DNA of 64,000 nucleotides, from assembly GCA_941918925.1 (NCBI GenBank), contig OW799234.1, positions 83,361,997 through 83,425,996 of the forward strand, read 5' to 3'. The stretch's first letter is position 1, and every line of letters begins with the position of its first letter. Below, in pieces: positions 34,699 to 46,200 of this stretch. The notes beneath the pieces were generated by a model. That model saw only the letters and a list, made by a program, of their open reading frames with translations. It made no database searches and was not told the origin of the DNA. This stretch comes from Phyto melanocephala. Lineage: Eukaryota > Arthropoda > Insecta > Diptera > Rhinophoridae. The translations under genes and the position numbers were made by a program.

Positions 34699-35201
34699 AA
34701 GGGTCGGCTATCTAACGTTTTCGTTTGGTTATTTCGTGAATGGTAACACTTAGCTCATGTCTGATTTGACAAATAATTAGTTTTATCCTTCCGCTGAACG
34801 AACATGGTGTAACGCTTGAACAACGCTGGGAAATATTACGTCATTACTTTGGCCGATGTTGGCAAAATAATCATCTTTTCAGATGAAACTCATTTTGATC
34901 TTGGCGGGTATGTAAACAAGCAAAATTGTCGCATTTGGGGCACAGAAAACCCGCACGCATACAATGAAAAGCCGATACATGGATTTTGGTCCAGAGGCAT
35001 ATTTGGGCCATTTTTCTTCGAAAATGAGCAAGGAGTGGCCCTAGTCAATGCTGATCGTTATCGGGCCATGCTGAATTTTTTTTCACAAAAATTAAAGAGG
35101 AGGACATTGGCAACATTTGGTGTGGCGCTACGTGCCACACTGCCGGAGCTACACATTTTTTTATAGCATTTTCAAAAAAAAAAGTTATTTGGCGGACCCT
35201 T
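34699..35201 (+). mobile_element. Internally deleted DD41D (rosa-type) mariner, 503 bp
   Basis: The ends AAGGGTCGGCTATCTAACG and, from the right, AAGGGTCCGCCAAATAACTT match element 13775-15033, with TA at 34697-34698 and 35202-35203. Two deletions leave an open fusion (34816-35166) that joins the N-terminal region to IIFSDETHFDLGGYVNKQNC and GIFGPFFFENEQG, then the 3' end. It is a non-autonomous copy. Confidence 0.85.
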
Positions 35202-35203
35202 TA

Positions 35204-36303
35204 TATTCTAAATCCTTATAGACAGGGGAATTGGGGAATTGTATGTATTTTGAAAACAACTTTTTTAAACCACTCGTAAAATTCAGGCCCGTTTATAATA
35301 CCCATTTATTAGAGATACTTTAAAAAAATTTTGCCATGAAAATCAGTTCTGCTGGCATGTTACGTGCTGAGGTACTAGCAAAAGAACATAATAGTCTTTT
35401 TTACCCAAACAAATAGAATGGAACTTGTTGAAACATTTTTTAAGCTTAAATAAATTATGAACATTTGGCAACACTTACAGAAAATCTGGACCGATAAAAC
35501 TTTTAAACAATAATGTCAATTAAAAATTCAGCTTATCGATTTCCTAACTAACACAGTTACTCCATATAATTGTCAGTTATGACATTGATATTGTTAGTGT
35601 TTGAAAGTAACAAAATATCCATATATGACTTAAAAGGAATTTTTTGGAGATGTGGACAATGTTAATCCTATTAACATTAGTTCAGTAATTTATTTAAAGG
35701 CATTTAAGTTTGCACATGCACAGGCCACGCACAGTAAGAGATATACACATAATTTAAATCTCTATTAACATAAGGCTAATTAATTAAGCAATGTGCGGTG
35801 AGCCATCTACTTTTGTATTTGTATATTGAAATTAATTTTAACAAACTTTACATTTCCCCATTTCATTTAACCAAAATGATCACCACTATTTTGCATGTGA
35901 AACTTATGTTCTGAATTAGAAATTACTTGTCTGTTTAAGTGTAACATGAATTTTTAATGTGTATTTTGGTGCTGGGTATACAAGAAAATAATGTGCAAAG
36001 AATCGTAAGCTCTTGCATAACTTATAATATTTTTTAATTAAACTTTAAAACGTTTTATTTAAATAATAAATACAGTAATTTTACTTTGCTGCATCCACGA
36101 ACGTCGCAGCCACAGTGGTGTACTATAAGGATACATTTTTCTGAGATTTACCTTAATAAAATTTTTTTAATATCCATAATCGTTTTCTTATGATCTATAA
36201 TTGTTCATAAGGAATTTTTAATTTTCAAGTGGATGTGGGGCTCACCTCCCATACAAAATCAAATTTTTTTCCACATATACAGAGAACTGTAATATGTCAC
36301 GGG
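35204..36303. other. AT-rich intergenic DNA, nothing recognised
   Basis: No supported gene or repeat was found. Confidence 0.4.
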
Positions 36304-37037
36304 TACACGCAAAGAAAAAATATGGTTGTGGTAACCATAAACGAAGGGCATCATACTATGATTGAATTGTATGATTATGGTTAAAAATAATTATGGTTAC
36401 CAGTTATCATTATTTTTTTTAATTAAAGTATCATTCAAAACAATCATATATATGACTACAATTGAAATCGACAATATTTGCTTTTTTATGGCAAATTATT
36501 GTCCTTTGCTGTAACATACACATATTGATTGTACTCACCAATTTAATAGCAATTTTTTCACTAATATTTTTTTAGATTTTCTCCTTTGTAAATCTTCTTT
36601 AATTTTTCAAAATTTTTGTTCATTTTTTTGACATCTCAAACATTTAAAATAATAAAGATTTATTCAGCAAGAAGAAGAACAGTTGAAATCAAATTATTAT
36701 TAAAAAAAATCATAGCTTGTTTAATTTGTAATCATACTGTTGTCTCACTTATTATTTAATGATTATTTTTAATTTATAATGTTTTAAATATAATGTTATT
36801 TTTGTCGTCATAATTTTTTTAAATCATACTATTTTTAAATGATAACCATTTTGAAATTTTTACGAAAAATTATCATTAAATGATACAGTTCAAACAAATG
36901 CTTGATTATCGTGACAAAATATATGATAAAATGAAACAAAAATAACTATTACTTGTTTTCGACAACCAAATATTGTTTTAGAAAAAAAAATATGACCGTC
37001 GTGATCATGTCGTAACCATGGTTTTCCTTTGCGTGTA
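36304..37037. mobile_element. MITE-like element with TACACGCAAAG ends
   Basis: The left end TACACGCAAAGAAAAAATAT and the right end read inward, TACACGCAAAGGAAAACCAT, are inverted. The interior has many degenerate ATGGTTACC / GGTAACCAT and ATCATA motifs in both orientations and no coding sequence. The superfamily was not determined. Confidence 0.65.
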
Positions 37038-38130
37038 TTATAAGAACAACATATGCATAGTAGAGCTTAAAATAAGCGTTAAAAAAAAAATAAGTAGATG
37101 TGGGTACTTCGACTAAAATAAGTCTACTCTTGTCGCGTAACGCCAGCATCTATAGCTTAGCAAAAAAGGTTTTTCTTTTTACTTTTCTATATATAGATAT
37201 ATATATATAGGATGTAAGTAAATCTATATTTAGTTAAAAATTCAAACAAATTAAATTGTACGGCCTTAAGTTAACGGTGTTTAAATAATCTGGCGTTACG
37301 TGAAATTTCTGTGGAAGTTCCCATATCTAGAAAACTATTACTTTAATAGTCTTTAAACATTTTGTGTTTTACTTATATCTTATTTGTCTCATTCCGATCA
37401 AAATTGATACGATAGGAGCAGAGGAAGTGATACCCCCATTCCAAAAACTCGTTATATGATTTATTTCAGTAACAATTATTTTTAGAGTTTTCAATCCTAA
37501 TATTGAACATTTTAGTTTAATACTTATGTACAATTCATTCCAATACTAGATAGATTCAAATCAAGTTTTTCCGGTAAAAATAGTTAGGATCAGAGCAGAG
37601 GTTATAATTAATTCAAAACCCCGCGCAACATACCAAACAAAATTTTGAAATCCTTTCTGAACACCGTAATCTATATTTGTTTTGAAATTAGTGTGTGACA
37701 ATTATTGTATACACAACAAATGATGTCGGATAATACTAAAATCAATCTTCTAAAAAACACAATTCAAAAACTTTATTGTTTCCAGCGAAGCAGTCCGGGA
37801 TCGGAAATGCATTTACATTTCGCTAATATTGCCCTAATCACGCCTGACGACTGTTTATGGTAAATAATTACTTATCGTTAAGTGTTCGCAAATTGTAATG
37901 AACCCTAACCGTAGAAGTAAGATCCTTTAAGGTGTAGTGCTACCTAATATCGCCCGTGCTCAGTGTTAACGGGATAAAGATTTTGCACCTCTCAAGATAT
38001 ATTACCGCTCAATGCAAACATTTGCAAAATGGAGGTCACTTATTCCAAAATTAGACTCAAAAATACATGCGAACGACAAAGCAAAATTAAAATAATAAGA
38101 TGATTATATATATTAGAAAAATTAGCAAAA
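37038..38130. other. AT-rich intergenic DNA
   Basis: Only a short TATATAGATATATATATATA stretch at about 37188-37209 stands out. There is no gene. Confidence 0.4.
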
Positions 38131-38134
38131 TATA

Positions 38135-38600
38135 TATGATACAAAATCAAGCAACGCGTTAAAGCTATTCAGGCTAATTATAGAATAATGAATTTCGTGT
38201 ACTACGTCATTCTATTGGTCAACATAATCGTTCACATTCGTCTACAATTGTGAGAATTGTGAAAAATATTTAAATATCAGCAAAACAGGTCTGTATGAAA
38301 TGTGAAAACATCTGTGAATGCCTTGTTAGTTCGTTGAACAGAAAACATTTCTGGTTTTGCTGATAGTGTGGCAAAAGAGCAGTCAACCTCGAATCATCAT
38401 CGTGCCCAATAATTGAACATCAAAATTGACATTGAAAATTTAGACCATCGGATGGAGGTGTGCCGCCGAAGTCGCAACGGCCATTTGTGCCGATATTTTG
38501 TTCCAAACATAATTGAACCATACCAATATTATCATAATAAAATGAAATGACAATAATTTGTGTTTTATTCAAAATCAACATCGACCCCTTATTATTAGAT
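38135..38600 (+). mobile_element. DD41D-derived MITE, left-truncated copy
   Basis: The sequence matches the interior of the 600-bp MITEs, from AACGCGTTAAAGCTATTCAG through ACAGGTCTGTATGAAATGTG and GCAAAAGAGCAGTCAACCTC to CAACATCGACCCCTTATTAT. The left TIR is gone and the right TIR has decayed. It is not inside a subfamily A repeat. Confidence 0.65.
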
Positions 38601-39099
38601 GTTTAATATTTTAGGTAAATACTGTGTTGAAGATGCTGAACATTGACAGTCACAGCCACTTAGAAAGACCACAACAAAACTTCATAAATATTATTTGAAT
38701 TTTCTTTGAAGCTGAATTGTTTCAGTTGTTTTTTTTTTACCATCCACTCCACTGTAGTTCATAACGTTCTTACGGAATGTGGTGTTTTTCCAGGTTGCGC
38801 AACCATTAGAGGTGTGGACTGTAATTATACATGAATGGGAAAATATACATTAATTATAATTGTGAGAATGGACTGTTGTATAAATAGCTTTTAGCGGGAA
38901 AGAAAATTAAAAAAAAAAGAAAAATTAATTTTACAACATAATAACAGATGCGTTTTAAAATATTATTTATTTATACGAAGTTTAATACAATTATGTAAGT
39001 GAAATAAAAAACTAACAGATAGCGTTGAGTTAAAGAATTTGAACACAATTAATAGGACGTAAATACGTACATAGCATCTAAATAAACGAATTTTTTTAC

Positions 39100-39102
<3 letters not shown>
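38601..39102. other. AT-rich intergenic DNA, nothing recognised
   Basis: No supported feature was found. Confidence 0.4.
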
Positions 39103-39130
<28 letters not shown>

Positions 39131-39210
39131 TGTATGTATGTATGTATGTATGTATGTATGTATGTATGTATGTATGTATGTATGTTTGTATGTATGTATG
39201 TATGTATGTA
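39103..39210. repeat. (TATG)n microsatellite
   Basis: About 26 TATG units run from 39103 to 39210 with one TTTG interruption near 39184. Confidence 0.95.
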
Positions 39211-39575
39211 CTCAATTATATCTCTACTATTAGACTAAAAAAGAACGTTGCACGTTTTTGCCCCATTTTTTAATAATTTTTTTTGAAAATATCACCTTTT
39301 TTCTAATTTTGCATAGGTACAAGTGAGTAATAAATCTTTTCATCAGTCATAAAATATTTTGGTTTTTTATAATTGTACAAAAATGTTTTTTTATTAAAAT
39401 TATTACAATTATTTATTACTCCTATCTACTTGCATAAAAAAAGGAATGTGTAATTTTCGCCCACCCCTTTAACGGTTTTTTGTGCAACTCGTGCTCCATC
39501 AAATGACGTTATTTGATGGAGCAAAATAAGTGTTTCCGTTCTAATTAAATCTTAGAAGTATCAAAAACAAAAAAA
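39211..39575. other. AT-rich spacer
   Basis: A CAAATGACGTTATTTG palindrome at about 39499-39514 is the only notable structure. Confidence 0.4.
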
Positions 39576-40562
39576 CAAGTAAAAGTATTATATTCGACCG
39601 TGCCGAATCTGATAATACCCTTCACCATCATGTACATAGGTATAATCCCACATCGTAGATTAACCTGTATTATATGTTATACGCCATTTTTCCTTATTAT
39701 TTTCGACGCCATCCTTAATTTTGAATTTATATGTAATTAACTGTATTCTACTGGTCATGCCGTTTAATTTGATACCCATATTGATGGGGTGGGCTAAAAA
39801 AATTTTATCCACCTTTTATTTTAGACGCCATCTTGGATTTTAAATTTTTTTATAATTTCCTGTATGTTACTAGTCACGTCCTTTCATTTGAAACCAATAT
39901 TGAGGGGGTCCAAGAAGTTACATCTTAAAATATCAGATTTGACCCATATACAAATTTATTGTCCGCCATTTTGTAGTGGCGGCCAACATGAGTTTTAATT
40001 TTTTTATAGTGCTTGTATTGCGTTAGTCAAGTACTTTTAGATGACATCAATACTGACTTTCTGAGTTGCCTAAAAGCTGAAAAAAATTGATGTTAGTTTA
40101 TACATTTTTGGAATATATAACTTTAAAAAAAATTGTTGCCTATAACTTTACCGATTAGAGCCCGCTTTATCGAAAATTTTTCATGAATATCTCTAGAGGC
40201 ATATTATATTTGCAAATGGTAGCAAAGGTATGGCTGAAAAATTTTAATTTTGGCGGTAAAAATATGGGAAAAACAGAGGCAGTCATGTTTATGTGCTCAA
40301 ATCTCAGAATGTTATGGAGCGATCGTGCTGAATTTCAATAGCCATTAATTTCCAGATATTTCGAAAAGATTGATACCATACACAGATCTAAGAAACATAA
40401 GATTGCTTCTAAAAGTTGATTTCAACCAACACACGGACAGACGGATAGGGCTTAATCTACTCCTCTATTTATGAGCTTTCAGAAAATATATACTTTATGG
40501 GGTCGGAAATGAAAATTGTAGAAATTACAAACGGAACGACAAAGCTATATATGTATACCCTT
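39576..40562 (-). repeat. Composite repeat, variant with GACGCCAT modules
   Basis: It begins CAAGTAAAAGTATTATATTC with a GACCGTGCC hairpin, then carries several GACGCCATC...TTTTGAATTT modules and CGCCATTTTGTAGTGGCGG (about 39963), and finally CACACGGACAGACGGATAGG, ATATACTTTATGGGGTCGGA and TATACCCTTG. Its ends match subfamily B but its centre is different. Confidence 0.65.
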
Positions 40563-41054
40563 GTAATTGGAAAAAATTTTTATTAGGAATGAATTGATTA
40601 TGTTACATTCCAGAAAGCATATTACACCTGTCGTATAAACTCATAGTGAAAAAGTGGCAGTAAAAATCTGACGCGAACAGACCATTATTAATGACAGGAA
40701 AGAAACTATACAAGAAAAATTTAGAAGTGAATTTGGACTAAAAGTGCATGTACCGAAATCTGGTAACAGCAACGAAGGTTAAACCAGCAGAAGATTTTTT
40801 TCGGGGGGAAAACTCCCTTTATTTATAAACTTATGGTGACGATAAAAAATGCATTTGCTAAACAAAAGAATAGGAAACCTTTAAAAGGTAGAATTTTTCA
40901 GAGGTAGGATAAGTTCTTCTTGTGAAAATTTTCCCCTTGATCCGATTTCTTTTATTTTCAAGCTTTACCAGCCTATGACTATAACACATATTTCTGTTTC
41001 ATTATCCTAGGACAACTTAGTTCAACTTAATTCAACAAGCGATATAAGCTAAAA
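40563..41054. other. AT-rich intergenic DNA, nothing recognised
   Basis: No supported feature was found. Confidence 0.4.
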
Positions 41055-42391
41055 CAAGTAAGAGCACTGCATTGTTGTGCCGAATTCTTGATACTCACCA
41101 CCAATTTTATGTACTTTTTCACCATAAAACTTTCTATTTTGTTATTAGCAGTAATCGCTATGGAATGATCTCTTTATATAAAAATATGTTTTACTTCCTT
41201 TGTAAATATAACTTCGATTTCCTATTAATTTATTTCCTTAAATTTAATCTTAAAATGAAACATTAAGAATTTTTACATTAGAAATGATACTACTGACTCT
41301 TTTTTTCAACAATGTTGTATTTCTAATATGGTTCCTAGAGGTAGTTAAAAAAAATTATTAGCTTTGTGTGGGTATGTCACCTCCTACTTTTAGAATTATA
41401 TTATTAATGTTTGAATTTAACTTAGCTCAATTCAACTCTTTTTTTTTTTTGAAAATTGTTGTTCATATGAAAATAATATGAATTTTAGATAAAGCGTTAT
41501 ATGGGAGGTGGGCGTTAAAGTAGGCGTGTCACCTTAATATTGAGAAATTATACTTATATTGAAGAGAAATTTGTATATGCATAATTTTATCATCATTTAT
41601 CTAATTCTGTTGGTTTAATGAGCATTTAAATTTCATTAACAGTAAATTATGTGGGAAGTGGGTGTTGAGGTAGGCGTGTCAAAGTAGTTTCTGCTAATAA
41701 ATTAAACTTAGATATTTCAGTATAAAGTCCCTTATTCTCTCAAAATCTTTGTTCATAGGAAAATTATATTAATTTGACGTAAAGTGCTATATGGGAGGTG
41801 GGCGCTAAAGGGGGCGTGTCACCTTAATTTTCCATTATTACAAGTTTTTTGATCAAAAACCACTGTTTGCTAAATTTCAGCATCGTGCATTAAATTTTGT
41901 AAATTTTATGACGTTTCAAATTTTTAATACGCCGAAAAAGACACTGTGCGGTATACATTTTTGTAAGTTGTTATCTATGTCTTCTTTCGTAGTGTGTAGA
42001 TTTGAAAAATTTTCAAGTAAAGATCCTTTTTTTACACAGGAAATATACGTGCAAAGTTTTGTGGCTCTACCTCAATGCGTTTAGACACAATCGCATTTTA
42101 TTCCATGTAGGAGAGGCATTGTTTTTTTTACCTACTATTACACTACGCGCTATAGTTCTCTTCTTAATATACCCTAATATAAATGATACGAACCTAACTT
42201 TCTCGGTTCGAGCTCTACTATGCCTTCAACATACTTATGGACGAACGAACTTAGCTAGATCCTTCTAAACTGAAACCAGGACTCAGAAAATAAACACTTT
42301 ATGGGGATTTAAATGGATATTTCGATGTGTTATAAATAGAGTGACAAAATGAATATATCCCATCATTTTTTTGTGGTGAGTAATATAAAAA
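41055..42391 (-). repeat. Composite repeat subfamily A, MITE-free copy
   Basis: It starts CAAGTAAGAGCACTGC, contains two GGGAGGTGGGCG blocks (about 41502, 41790) from the tandem units, and ends in a degenerate CATCATTTTTTTGTGGTGAG. At the site where other copies carry the MITE it reads CCTTTGTAAATATAACTTCG (about 41199), a single TA with no insertion. Confidence 0.7.
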
Positions 42392-43081
42392 TACTTATTT
42401 ATAAGCCCTATAAAAAACTTTTTTGCAAAAGTAAGAGTATCTGAAACAATATTAGATCTTTATGTTCCACTCAAAAGGTACTTTGTTAAAAAAAAATAAT
42501 TATATTTGAATCATTGTTGTCTCAGATATTCAGAAAAATAAGAATAAATCGTACGTGACACAAAACAGAAGTGATTTTGAGGTATATATGGGAATATAAA
42601 AAAAATTTGCGAATTTTGGGAGGTATTTTGCTCTTTTTAATTTCTTACACTTAACCAAATATTTTTACTTAAAATCCATCATTCTTAATTTAAAACAATC
42701 TTTAAATTATTTTATAATAAATTTAATTCTATATCGTACGTGACAGATTTTTCTCAATAGTATTCTCAGGCAATAAAATTTATATTATGTTAAAAAAACA
42801 TTTAAATTCTAAATAAGGTGCTCTTACGACGGTTTAAATTCGAATGACGGAGACAAATAATGTTTTTGCACTACGTACGTGACATTAAAATTACATCCAA
42901 GGGAAATAAAAAAAAAATACTGCGAATTGGACTCTATATTTTCTTTTTTCTTATAGACCTTTTTAATTGTTGTTAGCTTAATATTAAAGCATATTGACAA
43001 TTACAATTTATTTTTACAATTTAGTCGCTTAAAAAAAATAGTTGATTGCAATTCTTTATAATAAGTCAAAGAGATAAACAG
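42392..43081. other. AT-rich DNA with three CGTACGTGACA motifs
   Basis: TCGTACGTGACA occurs at 42549-42560 and 42734-42745, and ACGTACGTGACA at 42873-42884. No coding region was recognised. Confidence 0.5.
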
Positions 43082-43138
43082 ATTAAACTTTTATTATTGC
43101 TCTTAAAATAATTTAATAAGCTCTTAATACCTGCACAT

Positions 43139-44087
43139 CACAGATGGAAATCATGGTACAATTGTACTTTTTATGGCACATTTTTGACCTTATTTGTACC
43201 GTGGTACTACCGCGAGCTACTTGGTACAACTTGAAAATGTGTCCATGTTTTCTTTAATTTTGTTTGTGTGTGTTTTATTTTCTTCTGTCAGCTTCTCTGT
43301 TTTTGTTGCAATGCTGATGTCAAAGCGAATTTATGTACCAGGTGGTGTCAAGTCTGCAACAACAAAATCTGTCTAGTACTTCATTGCAAACTTCTAACAA
43401 AAATCACCTCTTAATTTGGCACCACTTGGTGCATGAATTCGTCTTGCCTGTTGTTATATGTATTTTATTTTCTTATGATTCGTAAGTATGTAAGGTGGAC
43501 CTTAATAATGAAGTACTAAAATGTTTCGATAAGTTTGCTCCAGAAAAAGTTATCATGGGAGAAACAAATTCAATAGTACCTCTTCTAATGAAAATGTTTC
43601 CACACGAACAAACAAACTTTGAAGCAAATAAATAATCAGTTTAGATCACTAGCCGATATGATTGAACTTAGATCACACAAAGATTAAAATATTTTCTATT
43701 TTTGGTCTTAAGTATCACAGATGAATTTGAATTAAATGAGTTTATGTTCCCAAATATTTCAAGAATTGTAAGAGAAATTCCGTCTATTCCACATTCATCG
43801 GCCAACGTCGAACGAGTTTTTTATTTTCAAAACCTAATTAAACAAAGGAAAGGAAAATAATACACGTTTCTACTTTTTCAAATTTGATACAGACAAAAGA
43901 TTTATTGAAGTCAATAAATTCTTGTTGCTTTAATTTTAAAATAACAGAAAATTTATTATCTAAAAGTATTTAAACATGTAATATTTAATATTTTTTATTT
44001 ATTAAAAAAATGGTATCGTCATGGCCCAAAAAGTACATTTTGTTTTCATACTTGGTACAAAATCTTAAAAGCCATTTTCCTTCCCTG
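43139..44087 (+). mobile_element. hAT element, internally reduced, with 8-bp target duplication
   Basis: The left end CACAGATGGAAATCATGG and the right end read inward, CAGGGAAGGAAAATGG, resemble hAT TIRs. Flanks CTGCACAT (43131-43138) and CTGCGCAT (44088-44095) form an 8-bp duplication with one mismatch. Plus-strand frames encode CFDKFAPEKVIMGETNSIVP and IPHSSANVERVF (about 43790-43825), the hAT C-terminal dimerisation motif, with frame breaks. GGTAC repeats cluster near both ends. The catalytic core is missing. Confidence 0.75.
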
Positions 44088-44095
44088 CTGCGCAT

Positions 44096-44986
44096 AGTAA
44101 AATTTGAGTGTTTTTTTTTATCAATAAACTTATATTCAAAATTTTTTAAGAGTTTTTATTTTTACAGTCGTGGTTGACTTATTCATGGAAATGTCCATAT
44201 TTGGTTAACATTAAATAGACATTAAGTGCAACCGAAAAATAAAAATTCTTTTATAAACCTAAAAATTTACTTTTGACTTTGGATATTCTCCAAATAAATT
44301 TTTTTTAATATTGAGAGAATATCCTAAGGATTTTTTTATATATCCATTAAATTAAAATTTTACTTATTGAAGAATGAGTTTATAAAATACTAGGTACATT
44401 TTTATATTGATCTATAAAAATTACTTAAATTAATGTATAAAATAGTGTTTTATAATTATTAAACATCTTTATGATAGTGGAGCAAATAAATGAGATTGTT
44501 TTGCTATTGAAATTGCAAAGTAATATATATAATGTACAGTATATAACATTTTTATTCTAAAGCTATGCTTAGGCCTTTGTGGCTTTATATTACGAAATTG
44601 AAATAAATAAATATCATAATAAATAAGAAATTTAATTTTCAATAAGTATAAACAATAATTTTTTTTTGAAAATACCGATTATTTTGTATTCTTTGAAAGT
44701 TAATTGAGTTGAATTTTTATATATCCACTATACCAACTATTAAAAAATATACTAGCACCACCTTAAGCTGACTAAAAGTCAGATAATTAAAAGATAGTAA
44801 AAGAAATTCGATTGTCACAACAAATCTGTTTTCTCCGTCAATATATAAGTTAAATCTAACATAAGTGACAGCAACACCTGTAGTTCGATTCACAAAATTT
44901 TTTTTAACGTACGTTTATCTTCTTTGGATCAGGATTTTCTTAGAATGTATCTAAAGCGGTGTCAGCCACAATTATGTCGTATAAGT
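44096..44986. other. Spacer of the inverted duplication beyond the hAT end
   Basis: The stretch is AT-rich and has no recognised element. Confidence 0.4.
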
Positions 44987-45773
44987 ACGTGTATTCTTTT
45001 TCTTTCCCTTGTTTTAATTAGGTTTTGAAAAGAAAAAACTCGTTCGACGTTGGCCGAGGAATGTGGAATAGACAGAATTCCTCTTAAAATTCTTGAAATA
45101 TCTGAAAACATGAACTTATTTAATTCAAATTCATCTGTGATACCTTAGACCAAAAATAGAAAATATTTGAATCTTTGTGTGATCTAAGTTCAATCACATC
45201 GGCTAGTAATCTAAACTGATTATTTATTTGCTTCAAAGTTTGTTTGTTCGTGTGGAAACATTTTCAATAGAAGAGGTACTATTGAATTTGTTTCTCCCAT
45301 AATAACTTTTTCTGGAGCAAACTTATCGAAACATTTTAGTACTTCATTATTAAGGTCCACCTTACATACTTACGAATCATAAGTAAAATAAAATACATAT
45401 AACAACAGCCAAGACGAATTCATGTACCAAGTGGTGCCAAATTAAGAGGTGATTTTTGTTAGAAGTTTGCAATAAAGTACTAGACAGATTTTGTTGTTGC
45501 AGATTTGACACCACCTGGTACATGAAATCGCTTTGAGAACAGCATTGCAACAAAAACAGAGAAGCTGACAGAAGAAAATAAAACACACACAAACAAAATT
45601 AAAGAAAACATGGACAAATTTTTAAGTTGTACCAAGTAGCTCGCGGTAGTACCACGGTACCAACAAGGTCAAAAATGTACCATAAAAAGTACAATTGTAC
45701 CATGATTTCCATCCGTGATGTGCAGGTATTAAGAGCTTATTAAATTATTTTAAGAGTCATAATAAGAGTTTAA
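44987..45773 (-). pseudogene. Second, inverted hAT half-copy
   Basis: On the minus strand the same dimerisation region as in 43139-44087 is seen, ending where the arm ends. It lacks the hAT 3' terminus, consistent with partial inverted duplication. A 71-codon open frame at 45592-45377 belongs to it and is not a gene. Confidence 0.75.
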
Positions 45774-45889
45774 TTTCTTTTAAAAGGACGAATATAAGTT
45801 GTATGCATTAAGTATATATTTTGGGATGCTAAATTGACATGGCGAAACGTTGAATCGTTAAATCGTAGAAATATTAAAAATTCCTGAAA

Positions 45890-45965
45890 TTTTTAACAGG
45901 TCACTGGGAACGAATGCGGGCATGTCGACTAGGACTTCCTTCACATGGCCATGAGTGGATTTGTC
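45890..45965 (+). pseudogene. Short non-LTR fragment (TGHW zinc-tail motif)
   Basis: The plus strand reads TGHWERMRACRLGLPSHGHE, clearly related to LTGHWMLGKHASQLGLPSHD in the 23180-23830 relic. Only about 75 bp survive. Confidence 0.6.
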
Positions 45966-46200
45966 TATTAAAAACTAACCTAATGGAACCATCACCTTAT
46001 ATGTACCTTATATGTATAGCTAACTGTAATTTTTTTTTTTTTTTTTTTTTGGTGAGGTAGGAAAATCCCTTCGGATCATTAGATGTCGTCACATCCGGTA
46101 TGTGGTGACACCACTAAAAACCTACCTCCTTCTGAGAATTTCTCTATCCGGAACCGCGTTCGCATTACTTCGGATAGAGAATCAGAGTGGTTGAGCAACG

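Larger units (their letters stand above)
43082..45773. repeat. Large inverted duplication, arms about 786 bp, spacer 1.12 kb
   Basis: Arm 43082-43867 is repeated in reverse complement at 44987-45773 with scattered single-base differences and small indels. The arms include the 5' part of a hAT element plus about 57 bp of flanking DNA outside it, so the structure arose by inverted duplication after insertion rather than by two insertions. A transcript through it could form a long hairpin. Confidence 0.9.

Noticed and set aside
43194..43376. 60-codon open frame (and its mirror at 45377-45592) as a membrane peptide
   Set aside because: Both belong to the inverted hAT arms and diverge without coding constraint.
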